Assembly: GCA_049587755.1 (NCBI GenBank)
Contig: JBAVEN010000065.1
Span: 62,001-126,000, forward strand
Origin: Bog-375 sp049587755
GTDB taxonomy: Bacteria > Acidobacteriota > Terriglobia > Bryobacterales > Bryobacteraceae
Direction: 5' to 3'
DNA length: 64,000 nucleotides
Position numbers and translations under genes: made by a program. Within the stretch, counting starts at the first letter, position 1, and each line of letters starts with the position of its first letter. Below, piece by piece: positions 52,561 through 60,988 of the stretch. The notes below the pieces were generated by a model. It ran no database searches. It saw only the letters and a program-made list of their open reading frames with translations, and was not told where the DNA came from.

Positions 52561-54540
52561 GTGCCCAAAGTCCAAAAGCCCGCCGCCAAAACCCAGGCGC
52601 CCGTTGCCAAAGTCCAACAGCCCGCTGCTAAGCCGCGCTCACGCGCGGACCTGTGGATCTGCCTCCTCCTGCTGGCGGCCACCTTCGCCGTCTACGCGCA
52701 GTCGCGCCAGTTTGCGTTCTTGAATTACGACGACCCGGATTACGTAACCAATAATCCGCACGTGCGGCAAGGCATCACTGCGGATGGCGCCCTCTGGGCT
52801 CTCACTTCCACCGAAGCCGCCAATTGGTTTCCCCTGACGCGCCTCTCGCATATGCTGGACGTGCAGCTCTTCGGCATGGACGCCGGTTGGCACCATCTCG
52901 TCAGCGTACTCATACACGCCGCCGCGTCGGTGCTGCTGTTCCTGTTCCTGGCCCGCGCCACCGGCGCTCGAGGCCCGAGCGCGTTCGTAGCCTTCGTCTT
53001 CGCGCTGCACCCCCTCCATGTGGAATCGGTGGCGTGGGTGGCGGAGCGCAAGGACGTGCTGTGCGCGTTTTTCTGGTTCCTGGCTCTGTGGGCGTATGTC
53101 CGCGGCATGCGCACCCTGGTGATTGTGGCATTCGTGCTGGGGCTGATGTCGAAACCGATGATCGTGACGCTGCCGTTTACCCTGTTGCTGCTCGACATAT
53201 GGCCGCTGAAGCGCGGGCTACGCGTCAAGGAGAAGCTTCCCTTGTTTGCCATCGCGGCAGCGGGAGCGGTGGTGACCTACGTGGTGCAGAGGGCCGGCGG
53301 TGCGGTGAATCCGGCGGCTATGTTCGGCCCCGGCAATGCGCTGGTTTCCTACCTGGTCTACATCGCCAAGACCTTTTGGCCGGCTGGTCTGGCCGTATTC
53401 TATCCGTATCCGGAGAAACTGTCTTTCTGGCTTGTTGCGCCGGCCGCGCTGGCGCTGGCCGCGATAAGTTGGGGCGCGATCCGCCTCCACCGTCGCTACC
53501 CATACCTCGCAGTCGGCTGGTTTTGGTTTCTGGCGACTCTGGTTCCGGTGATTGGAATTGTGCGCGCGGGCGAGCAGGCCAGGGCCGATCGGTACATGTA
53601 CGTGCCCATGATCGGCCTGGCGGTGATGATTGCATGGGGCGGAGCGGACCTCTTGCGGAAATGGCCTCGGCTTCGCGTGGCCGTGGCGACAGCCGCGTGC
53701 GTCGCATGCGCAGGCGGGGCTTGGGCACAGGCCGGCTATTGGCGAAACAGCGAAACGCTGTTTAGTCACGCACTCGAAGTCACCCGCGGAAACTACATCG
53801 CCGAGCACAACCTGGGCACATATCTGACGGCCCAGCCTGGCCGGCTTCCGGAGGCGGTAACGCATTTGGAGCAGGCAGTACGGCTTCGGCCGGACATGGC
53901 CCAGGTGCATTCCGACCTGGGCATCGCCCTGGCCGGCACACCGGGGCGGCTTGAGGGCGCGATCGCGGAATTCCGAACGGCGGCCCGCCTGCGGCCGGAT
54001 TCCCCGGTCCCGCATTTCAACCTGGGCAATGCCCTGGCGCAGGGTGGCCGGTTGAAGGAAGCGGCGGCCGAGTATGAAACGGCGCTGCGCATACAGCCGG
54101 ATGCCGCCGGCGTCCGGGACCGCCTAACACGCGTAACGGCGGACATGCACTACCAGGCGGCGATCGCTCTGACAAAAGCAGGCCACTCGCGCGAAGCCGC
54201 CGCCGAGTTCGAAACGGCCCGCCAGCTCGATCCGGCTCACTCGGCAGCACACAAAGACGTTGACCTGACGCTGTCGAAGATGCACTACCAGGCAGGGATT
54301 GCGCTGGCAAGAGAAGGCCACCCGCGCGAGGCTGCGGCCGAGTTTGAAACGGCCCTGCAGTTCGACCCGGACTTCGCGGAGGCGCATAACAACCTTGGCG
54401 TGGTCTTGTCACAGATGCCTGGCAAAGAGAACGAGGCCATCAACCACTTCCGGGAAGCGCTGCGCATTCGCCCGGACTACCAGGATGCCAGCAATAATTT
54501 GCAGTCGATGATCGAGGAGCGCCGGGCGCCTGGGCGCTGA
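52561..54540 (+). CDS. Bacterial TMTC-like GT-C membrane protein with TPR repeats
   Basis: A 659-residue protein. GTG 52561 follows GGGAGGAA. The N-terminal tail has KPAAK/PAAK repeats. Residues about 30-390 hold roughly nine TM segments of GT-C type: FAFLNYDDPDYVTNNPHVRQ (Asp57-Asp58, the catalytic loop position), FALHPLHVESVAWVAERKDV and ARADRYMYVPMIGLAVMIAW, the pattern of TMTC O-mannosyltransferases of eukaryotes. Residues about 400-650 are TPR repeats (NLGTYLTAQPGRLPEAVTHL; NLGNALAQGGRLKEAAAEYE). A protein-O-glycosyltransferase of unknown substrate is inferred. Confidence 0.82.
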   Translation: MPKVQKPAAKTQAPVAKVQQPAAKPRSRADLWICLLLLAATFAVYAQSRQFAFLNYDDPDYVTNNPHVRQGITADGALWALTSTEAANWFPLTRLSHMLDVQLFGMDAGWHHLVSVLIHAAASVLLFLFLARATGARGPSAFVAFVFALHPLHVESVAWVAERKDVLCAFFWFLALWAYVRGMRTLVIVAFVLGLMSKPMIVTLPFTLLLLDIWPLKRGLRVKEKLPLFAIAAAGAVVTYVVQRAGGAVNPAAMFGPGNALVSYLVYIAKTFWPAGLAVFYPYPEKLSFWLVAPAALALAAISWGAIRLHRRYPYLAVGWFWFLATLVPVIGIVRAGEQARADRYMYVPMIGLAVMIAWGGADLLRKWPRLRVAVATAACVACAGGAWAQAGYWRNSETLFSHALEVTRGNYIAEHNLGTYLTAQPGRLPEAVTHLEQAVRLRPDMAQVHSDLGIALAGTPGRLEGAIAEFRTAARLRPDSPVPHFNLGNALAQGGRLKEAAAEYETALRIQPDAAGVRDRLTRVTADMHYQAAIALTKAGHSREAAAEFETARQLDPAHSAAHKDVDLTLSKMHYQAGIALAREGHPREAAAEFETALQFDPDFAEAHNNLGVVLSQMPGKENEAINHFREALRIRPDYQDASNNLQSMIEERRAPGR

Positions 54541-54548
54541 GTGAGGCG

Positions 54549-55172
54549 TTACTGCGTTGTTGGGCGGATGTCGGAGATTTCGCCTTTCTGCAACTGCTCC
54601 GGGTCATTGGGAGGCTTGAAATCGTTCGTGTTGAAAATGCACCATGCTTGACCAGGCGGTGAAATCGCGAGCACCAGGGCAACAGTGAAGCGCGGGCCCT
54701 GGAAGTACTCGACCTTGATCTCGTGAACGCCGCGTGTCAGCGTCGCGCTCCCGGTGATCGCCCTGGCGGAATGCTGTCCATCGTTGTCGATGACCACTTG
54801 ATTGTTCAGATACAGCTTGGCTCCGTCGTCGGACAACAGGCTAAAACGGTATTGCCCTGGGTTTTGGATCCAGATCCGGCCGGTATACTCGATCGCGAAC
54901 CACTCGAAGCGGTCCGTGATGCTCGGAAACCCCTCGTCGAAGTTCTGTGGCCACACGTTCAACTGCGTGCTATAAATCGAGCCGACGGGACTCATCTTCG
55001 CAAACTGCGGCAGCCTGCCGGTGCCGGGTTTCAGGTTGAACACGCGGCCCTGCAAGCCTGACGCGTCGACAACGGTCGTCCCAAAGGTGTATTCCGGCTT
55101 ATTTTGCGCCTGCGAGGAACCAAGCGCCAGCCCCATCGCCAGCCATACCGGCCACAACCGCCCGAGCCGCAT
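54549..55172 (-). CDS. Secreted PA14-domain protein
   Basis: A 207-residue protein, ATG 55172, with a signal peptide (LWPVWLAMGLALGSSQAQ). The PA14 domain follows: DRFEWFAIEYTGRIWIQNPG, QYRFSLLSDDGAKLYLNNQV, HSARAITGSATLTRGVHEIK, VEYFQGPRFTVALVLAIS. PA14 folds bind carbohydrate or help fold secreted enzymes and adhesins. It is convergent with the TMTC-like gene (8 bp between stops). Function unknown. Confidence 0.85.
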   Translation of the reverse strand: MRLGRLWPVWLAMGLALGSSQAQNKPEYTFGTTVVDASGLQGRVFNLKPGTGRLPQFAKMSPVGSIYSTQLNVWPQNFDEGFPSITDRFEWFAIEYTGRIWIQNPGQYRFSLLSDDGAKLYLNNQVVIDNDGQHSARAITGSATLTRGVHEIKVEYFQGPRFTVALVLAISPPGQAWCIFNTNDFKPPNDPEQLQKGEISDIRPTTQ

Positions 55173-55252
55173 ATTTACTATTACGTACGCGCGAGGCACC
55201 AAGAATGCAAAAAATCGCGAGCCGCCGTGGCGCGGGCCGTCAGGTCTGCTGT

Positions 55253-55331
55253 GTCGAGAGTCGTCTCGACATTTCTTGACGACATTCCCTTCCTCCAGGG
55301 AAGCCCAAGAAACGTCGGCACGAATGCCGGC
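55253..55331. repeat. Hairpin-array element, third copy
   Basis: GTCGAGA-GTCG-TCTCGAC (55253-55270), then TTTCTTG (55272-55278) pairing with CAAGAAA (55306-55312) around TTCCCT-TCCTCC-AGGGAA (55285-55302), then GTCGGCA-CGAA-TGCCGGC (55314-55331). First and last stems match those at 10654 and 10697 while loops differ. It lies in the 186-bp gap between the PA14 gene and the LolA-like gene. Confidence 0.75.
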
Positions 55332-55358
55332 GCTGCACGCAAGACCGCGAGCGCCACC

Positions 55359-56081
55359 TCACTTCGGTGTGAACGTTGAATCCACCGCGAAACGCTTGTA
55401 GTTGCTGTAGGAAATGTGCAGGCGCTCGCGCTGCGGGCCGGTGCGGAACTGCAGCGTATCGTCGGCAAACGTGAACGCCGGGAACCAATACTTGCCGTCG
55501 ACCGGCTTGCGCACGGTGGTGAAGCGGGGAAACAGGTTTTCGCTCTGGGTCGACCGGATCTGCGGCACAGCGCGCCCTGCAATGCGCACGATGCTGAAGT
55601 CTTTTTTGCTCGCCCAGATCAAACCGTCGAAGAATCGCTGCCCCTCCAGAATCTGCCGCGGCCGCACCTCCAGCACCCAGCAATCCACGCCATCCACCGT
55701 CTCATCGCCGCGGGACCTGGTTTCGTAGTTCCACAAGCGGTCTTCGGTCAGCACCAGCGGCTGAATGTCGCGAAAGTCGCGAAAATCCTCCGGCGTCAGC
55801 TTCAGATTCGTGAGTTCATTTTCCGGCTTGCCGATCAACTGCTCGGTACGCTCCTGCTGCGGCGAGAAAATAATGTCCCGCACTTCGCGATACTGGCCGC
55901 GCAGTATGCCGCGCTCGTCCAACTGCTCCACGATGAGCGTCTGCCGGTAGGTGTACTGATTGCGCTCCGCTTCGGTTTCGCTTTCGCGATGCGCCACCAG
56001 TTTGGCCAGGCCGGGCGGGGCTTCCTGCGCGCGCGCGCCGGGCAGCCAGAGCAGCGATGTTAGAATGAGGCCGATGGCCAA
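55359..56081 (-). CDS. Secreted outer-membrane lipoprotein-sorting-like protein
   Basis: A 240-residue protein with signal peptide (LAIGLILTSLLWLPGARAQ). The mature part has GVDCWVLEVRPRQILEGQRF, SKKDFSIVRIAGRAVPQIRS and PVDGKYWFPAFTFADDTLQF, the half-barrel strand pattern of LolA/LppX-like proteins. The start is taken as TTG 56081 because the nearest ATG (56168) lies about 95 bp inside the divergent protease gene. Even so the two genes overlap by 8 bp, and both starts deserve checking. Confidence 0.75.
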   Translation of the reverse strand: MAIGLILTSLLWLPGARAQEAPPGLAKLVAHRESETEAERNQYTYRQTLIVEQLDERGILRGQYREVRDIIFSPQQERTEQLIGKPENELTNLKLTPEDFRDFRDIQPLVLTEDRLWNYETRSRGDETVDGVDCWVLEVRPRQILEGQRFFDGLIWASKKDFSIVRIAGRAVPQIRSTQSENLFPRFTTVRKPVDGKYWFPAFTFADDTLQFRTGPQRERLHISYSNYKRFAVDSTFTPK

Positions 56082-57033
56082 AACGTTCGGCGGCTTCCGG
56101 GCGGCTCTGCTGGCCGGCTGGATGGCGCTAGGCGCGGCGGGCTTGGTGTTTGCGCGGGCCAAGAGCATTCCACTCGCCGCGGCGCTGCCGGTCATCGCCG
56201 CTTTTCTGGCGGAATATCCATTCTATCTGGTGGCCGGATTCCCGGCAGTGCGGCAACGGCTGGCCGGCCGCGCTCTGCCAGCGATTCTCACCGGCTCCCT
56301 GCTGCTTCCCTATCTGCTGTGCTGTTTGGGCGGGATCCGTTTTGATTCGCTCGCCGCGGTTCGCCTGGCGGCGCTGGGGCTGGCAATCAGCTTGTGGTAT
56401 GTGATTCTGCCGGCAGCCGGGGCTCTCGACGCGGCCTTCCTGGGGCTGATCGGCTGGGTCACGCTGGGCCGCTTTTTCGACGCCATCTACCCGCGGTTCT
56501 TCGGCCAACACCTCGACATCCTGGGGGCAATCGGACTGCTCCACGTGGTGGCGTTGACCTTGATGCTCGAGCGCCCCATCACCGAGACCGGCTGGGGGTT
56601 CTGGCCAAACAGTCGACAATGGATCATCGGAGCGCGCCACTATCTTTTTTTCCTGGTGGTAGGCGCACCACTCGCACTTGCTCTGAAAACCGCGCGCCTG
56701 GCCGCTCTCCCGGCGCCCTGGTGGGTCATCATCGGCACTTTCTTCGGCTCGCTCTGGGTGAGCTCGCTGGCGGAAGAATTCCTATTCCGCGGCGTATTGC
56801 AGCAATGGATGGAAGATTGGACCGGCAGTGCGCGCGCGGCTCTGCTGCTCACATCGATCGTTTTCGGCCTCGCTCATCTTTGGTTTCGCGGCTTCCCCAA
56901 CTGGCGCTGGGTGCCCGTGGTCACTGTGCTCGGCTGGCTGTGCGGGCGCGCACGGAATCAAGCCGGCAGCATTCGCGCCAGCGTGGTGACGCACGCGCTG
57001 GTGGTGACCACCTGGCGCGCGTTTTTTGCGTAG
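56074..57033 (+). CDS. CPBP-family intramembrane metalloprotease
   Basis: A 319-residue membrane protein with eight or so TM segments. The CAAX-protease/bacteriocin-processing motifs are present: motif 1 AEEFLFRG (Glu234, Glu235, Arg239), motif 2 FGLAHLW (His268) and motif 3 SVVTHALVVT. ATG 56074 is used; ATG 56065 is also in frame. Bacterial members cleave within membranes; many are of unknown substrate. It is divergent from the LolA-like gene. Confidence 0.88.
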   Translation: MAKTFGGFRAALLAGWMALGAAGLVFARAKSIPLAAALPVIAAFLAEYPFYLVAGFPAVRQRLAGRALPAILTGSLLLPYLLCCLGGIRFDSLAAVRLAALGLAISLWYVILPAAGALDAAFLGLIGWVTLGRFFDAIYPRFFGQHLDILGAIGLLHVVALTLMLERPITETGWGFWPNSRQWIIGARHYLFFLVVGAPLALALKTARLAALPAPWWVIIGTFFGSLWVSSLAEEFLFRGVLQQWMEDWTGSARAALLLTSIVFGLAHLWFRGFPNWRWVPVVTVLGWLCGRARNQAGSIRASVVTHALVVTTWRAFFA

Positions 57034-57062
57034 CCAGGCGGCGCGGGCGGTACAATCCTTCT

Positions 57063-57965
57063 ATGGCAAGACTCGGATTCCTCGGACTCGGTATGATGGG
57101 TTACCCGATGGCGCGCAACCTGCTTCGCGCCGGGCATGAAGTTGCGCTCTGGTCCAACCAGGCGGCCAAGGCCCGCAAGTTGGCAGACGCCGAAAAGGGC
57201 TGCTTCTGCGCCACGCCGAAAGAGGTCGCGGAAAATGCGGATTGCATCTTCCTCTGCGTAGGCGACACGCAAATGGCGCGCGCCGTCATCCTCGGTCCGG
57301 ATGGCATCAGCTCGGGCGCGCGGGCGGGCACTGTGGTGGCCGACGCGAGCACCATCAGCCCCAGCGAAAGCCGCAAGATCGGCCAGATCCTCAAGAAGAA
57401 GGGGGTCGAGATGCTCGATGCACCGTGCACCGGTTCCACACCCGGCGCCGAAAGCGGAAACCTGACCTTCATGGTCGGTGGCGACTCGGCCGTCTTCGAG
57501 AGCGTCAGGCCCTATTTTGAGCCGATGGGCAAACGCCTGTTCTATTGTGGCGGCCCGGGCATGGGACTGCAGGCCAAGCTGACTCAGAACCTGATTCTTT
57601 GCAACCTGATGATGGCATTCAACGAAGGCATGGTGTTGGCTACTAAGGGCGGCGTCGATCCGCAACTGATGATCGAGGTGCTCGATGCCTCAGCCGCCAA
57701 ATCCGGGTTGATCTCTTACAAGTCCCCGTTTGTGTTCCGCCGCGACTTCCAAGCCAACTTCGCAACCAAATGGATGCACAAGGACATCGGCCTCATGCTC
57801 GACTCGGGCAAAGAACTAGATGTACCATTACCAACGACCGCTCTGACCCATCAGATGTTCCAAATGGCCATTTCCTCCGGTTTCGGCGATGACGATTTCT
57901 GCTCTACTATCAAGGTGTTAGAGAAAATGGCCGGAGTTGAAGTTAAGGCTGACTTTAAAAAATAA
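57063..57965 (+). CDS. NAD(P)-dependent beta-hydroxyacid dehydrogenase (3-hydroxyisobutyrate-dehydrogenase-like)
   Basis: A 300-residue enzyme. The NAD-binding FLGLGMMGYPMARNLLRAGH (GxGxxG at 8-13), ADASTISPSESRKIGQ, LDAPCTGSTPGAESGNLTFM and GMGLQAKLTQNLILC (catalytic Lys region) give the family. It may oxidise 3-hydroxyisobutyrate, tartronate semialdehyde or a related acid; no neighbour decides this. It begins 29 bp after the CPBP gene, and an AT-rich structured gap follows. Confidence 0.9.
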   Translation: MARLGFLGLGMMGYPMARNLLRAGHEVALWSNQAAKARKLADAEKGCFCATPKEVAENADCIFLCVGDTQMARAVILGPDGISSGARAGTVVADASTISPSESRKIGQILKKKGVEMLDAPCTGSTPGAESGNLTFMVGGDSAVFESVRPYFEPMGKRLFYCGGPGMGLQAKLTQNLILCNLMMAFNEGMVLATKGGVDPQLMIEVLDASAAKSGLISYKSPFVFRRDFQANFATKWMHKDIGLMLDSGKELDVPLPTTALTHQMFQMAISSGFGDDDFCSTIKVLEKMAGVEVKADFKK

Positions 57966-57971
57966 AAAAAT

Positions 57972-58089
57972 ACAGATTTCTGTTGCTTCCAAAATCAGAA
58001 TCTACTATTATTGGAAGTAAGCCGGGGAGGCAACTCCCACCAAAGCGAGACTAACCTCTAATATAGACCCCTGAAGCAACCTCCCCGGC
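57972..58089. ncRNA. Candidate structured RNA or hairpin locus in an AT-rich gap
   Basis: Three nested hairpins in sequence: ACAGATTTCTGT (57972-57983), CTTCCAA (57986-57992) with TTGGAAG (58011-58017), and GCCGGGGAGG (58021-58030) with CCTCCCCGGC (58080-58089), a perfect 10-bp closing stem around a 49-nt inner part. The gap 57966-58358 has no convincing gene. It matches none of the common riboswitch signatures I know. No T-run follows the big stem, so it is not a standard terminator. Confidence 0.35.
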
Positions 58090-58358
58090 GCCCGAAAGGG
58101 TCTTCCATAAATCACAGCAAGCGGGTATGTTTTCTACTCGCTCCGGCCCGCGCGCCTGCGAACTCCCCTGTCGGTTCACCCGCTCAAACTGATTCGATGA
58201 GACAGCGGTCGCGGTCCCGTCGCCATAATGTTCGAGCGTTGAACTTTTTGCTTGCATCTGCCGGTATCGCCTTTGGGAACGCCCGCCAGGCCGGCAAACT
58301 CCCGGGTCTGGGGAATGTCTCATGATATGATGGCAATTACATCCCCGCAGGCAGGCAA

Positions 58359-59543
58359 ATGAGAACGTTAACCGTGCTGGGCTCAACCGGGTCCATCGGC
58401 ACCAATACCCTTGACGTGGTGCGGCGGAACCGCGAACTGTACCAGGTGTATGCTCTGGTCGCCGGGCGCAACGTGGAGAAACTCGCCACGCAGATCGTCG
58501 AGTTCCGTCCCCGGGTTGCCGCCGTGGCGACTCCCGAAGCGCTGGCCCGTCTCACGGCGTTGTTGACCGCCTCGGGCCTGCGGCCGACCGAATGGCCGGA
58601 ACTGCTGGCGGGTGAGTCCGCGCGTGTCGAGGCTTCGACCGCCGGAGACGTGGATACGGTGATTTCCGCCATCGTCGGAGTTGCCGGATTGCAGGCCACC
58701 TACGCGGCCATCCGCAGCGGGAAGCGAGTCGGTCTGGCGAGCAAGGAAGTTCTGGTCTGTTCGGGCAAGCTGGTCATGGACGCCGTGCGGGAATCCGGAA
58801 CCGAGCTGATCCCGGTGGATAGCGAGCACAACGGCGCCCACCAGTGCCTGCGCGCTGGCAACCGGGAACAAGTGGCGCGACTGATCCTCACCGCATCGGG
58901 CGGCCCGTTCCGTGAGACACCCGCCGAGGCTCTTGCTTTCGTAACTCCGGAACAGGCCCTCAACCATCCCACCTGGCGCATGGGCAACCGGATCACAATC
59001 GATTGCGCCACCATGATGAATAAGGGCCTCGAGGTCATCGAAGCCTGCTGGTTGTTCGATTTCACACCTGCGCAGGTGGGCGTGGTGATCCATCCGCAAT
59101 CCACCGTGCACGCCATGATCGAATACACCGACGGCAGCGTGCTGGCGCAGATTGCCGCTACGGACATGCGCATGCCCATCCAGTACGCGCTAACCTATCC
59201 GGAGCGGGATGAGGCGCCGGTGCCCAAGATCGATTGGAGCCAGGCTCGGCGCTGGGAGTTTTTCCCACCCGATATGCAGAAATTTCCTCTTTTGAGGCTG
59301 GCGTATGAATGCCAGCAGACCGGCGGTTCGGCAGCCTGCACGTTGAACGCAGCGGACGAAATCGCCGTGGAAGCGTTCCTGCGGGAGAAAATCGGCTTCC
59401 TCGGAATTCACGAGGTAGTCAGCGAGTGCCTTGCGAAAATGCCCGTCCGCTGGCCGCGTTCGGTGGAGGAAGTGCTGGAGATTGACTCGGAGTCGCGGCG
59501 GGTGGCGAGCCAACTGGCCGGCCGCCGCGCCGTAACGGCGTAG
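58359..59543 (+). CDS. dxr: 1-deoxy-D-xylulose-5-phosphate reductoisomerase
   Basis: A 394-residue enzyme of the methylerythritol phosphate pathway, converting DXP to MEP with NADPH. It has the N-terminal GSTGSIGTNTLDVVRRN (GxxGxxG at 8-14), LASKEVLVCSGKLVM, IPVDSEHNGAHQCL, LTASGGPFRETP and the catalytic loop DCATMMNKGLEVIEA with WLFDF and VVIHPQSTVHAMIEYTDGS. Length is normal. It is followed 7 bp downstream by rseP, the usual pairing. Confidence 0.97.
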   Translation: MRTLTVLGSTGSIGTNTLDVVRRNRELYQVYALVAGRNVEKLATQIVEFRPRVAAVATPEALARLTALLTASGLRPTEWPELLAGESARVEASTAGDVDTVISAIVGVAGLQATYAAIRSGKRVGLASKEVLVCSGKLVMDAVRESGTELIPVDSEHNGAHQCLRAGNREQVARLILTASGGPFRETPAEALAFVTPEQALNHPTWRMGNRITIDCATMMNKGLEVIEACWLFDFTPAQVGVVIHPQSTVHAMIEYTDGSVLAQIAATDMRMPIQYALTYPERDEAPVPKIDWSQARRWEFFPPDMQKFPLLRLAYECQQTGGSAACTLNAADEIAVEAFLREKIGFLGIHEVVSECLAKMPVRWPRSVEEVLEIDSESRRVASQLAGRRAVTA

Positions 59544-59550
59544 GAACACC

Positions 59551-60933
59551 ATGGTTGCAATCGGCGAAAACATTCTTTGGCTGCTGGTGCTGATCGGGGT
59601 CATGATCATGATCCACGAGCTGGGCCATTTCTGGGCAGCACGCTACTTCAACGTCAAGGTGGAAGCCTTCAGCCTGGGCTTCGGGCCGCGGTTGTTCGGT
59701 TTCCGCCGCGGCGACACCGACTACCGGGTCTCCGCCATTCTGGTTGGTGGTTACGTGAAGATGGCCGGCGATGTGTCGTCGCTCGAGCCAGCCGCGGTGG
59801 ACAACGAAGGCAAGCCCGCGCTCGCGCTGCCGGCCAGCGGAAGCGCGGACGACGATGCGCGCAGCCTGCTTGCCAAACCGCGCTGGCAGCGCGTCATCAT
59901 CGCCGCGGCCGGACCGGTCATGAACGTCGTTCTGGCCGTCGCCATCCTGACCGGCCTGTACATGTTCAAGTATGAGAAGCTCTCCTACGCGGATCTGCAC
60001 GCGGTGATCGACGATGTAGCCGCAGGCTCGCCCGCGGCTAAGGCGGGGATCCGGGCTGGCGACCGCATCGTCAGGCTCGACGGCAAGTGGAACCCCACCT
60101 GGGAAGAGATCGGCGAAAAAGAGGTCACCGGCGCGTATCAACCGATGTACCTCACCATCGACCGGAACGGCACGCAGTTCGATTGCATTGTGACGCCGAC
60201 GCTGAGCGAGCGGCTGGGAGTGGGTTACGCCGGCTGGGACGAGCGCAGCGAGATCCAGCTCGGTTACCTGGAGCCCGGCTATCCGGCGGAAAAGGCCGGC
60301 CTCAAAAAAGGCGACCTCATCCTTTCCGTCGACGGCGAGCCGATTCGCTCGCCGGCCCGGTTTTCGGAGGCGACCCGCAACAGCGGCGGCAAGCCGCTTG
60401 AGATCGAGTATCGGCGGGACGGCAAGACGTACCGCGTTACCGTGCGGCCGGTGGAGTCGGAGCTGGATGGCCCCCGGCGCTGGGTGATCGGCGTCGCCCC
60501 CCAGCAGAAGCTTCATTTCACCACCATCCGTCTGAGTCTCCCCGCAGCATTGCACGCATCGCTGGTCGAGAATGCCAAGGGCGCTTTTCTGCTGGTCGAA
60601 GTGATCAAGGGGATGATCGAGCGGCGCATGTCGCCAAAGAACCTTTCGAGCCCCATCGGCATCGCCCAAATGTCCGGCGCGGCGGCTCGCGAGGGCGCCG
60701 CGGAGTTCTTGGGCTTCATGGCCATGATCAGTCTGCAACTGGCCATCTTCAACCTGCTGCCCATCCCGATCATGGATGGCGGCACCATCCTCATGCTGCT
60801 GATTGAAATGGTGATGCAGCGCGATCTGAGCTTGAACGTGAAGGAAGCGGTGTTTAAGGTTGGCTTCGTTTTCATCATGATGCTGCTGGCATTCGCCATC
60901 TTCAACGACATTTCCCGGTACGCGCGGGGCTGA
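59551..60933 (+). CDS. rseP: Site-2 protease RseP
   Basis: A 460-residue intramembrane zinc metalloprotease. HELGH (22-26) sits in the first TM, GPVMNVVLAVAILTG marks the next, two PDZ domains follow (AGSPAAKAGIRAGDRIVRLD; GYPAEKAGLKKGDLILSVDG), and the last active-site motif is NLLPIPIMDGGTILMLL. It cleaves anti-sigma factors and signal-peptide remnants in the inner membrane. It is co-transcribed with dxr. Confidence 0.95.
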   Translation: MVAIGENILWLLVLIGVMIMIHELGHFWAARYFNVKVEAFSLGFGPRLFGFRRGDTDYRVSAILVGGYVKMAGDVSSLEPAAVDNEGKPALALPASGSADDDARSLLAKPRWQRVIIAAAGPVMNVVLAVAILTGLYMFKYEKLSYADLHAVIDDVAAGSPAAKAGIRAGDRIVRLDGKWNPTWEEIGEKEVTGAYQPMYLTIDRNGTQFDCIVTPTLSERLGVGYAGWDERSEIQLGYLEPGYPAEKAGLKKGDLILSVDGEPIRSPARFSEATRNSGGKPLEIEYRRDGKTYRVTVRPVESELDGPRRWVIGVAPQQKLHFTTIRLSLPAALHASLVENAKGAFLLVEVIKGMIERRMSPKNLSSPIGIAQMSGAAAREGAAEFLGFMAMISLQLAIFNLLPIPIMDGGTILMLLIEMVMQRDLSLNVKEAVFKVGFVFIMMLLAFAIFNDISRYARG

Positions 60934-60988
60934 TCCAATGGCTTGCATCCGGAAGCCTCACGGCGTCATCACGTAAGTGGCTCCCACC

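Noticed and set aside
58021..58089. Terminator of the dehydrogenase gene
   Set aside because: Stem is strong but the 49-nt loop is too long and no T-run follows.
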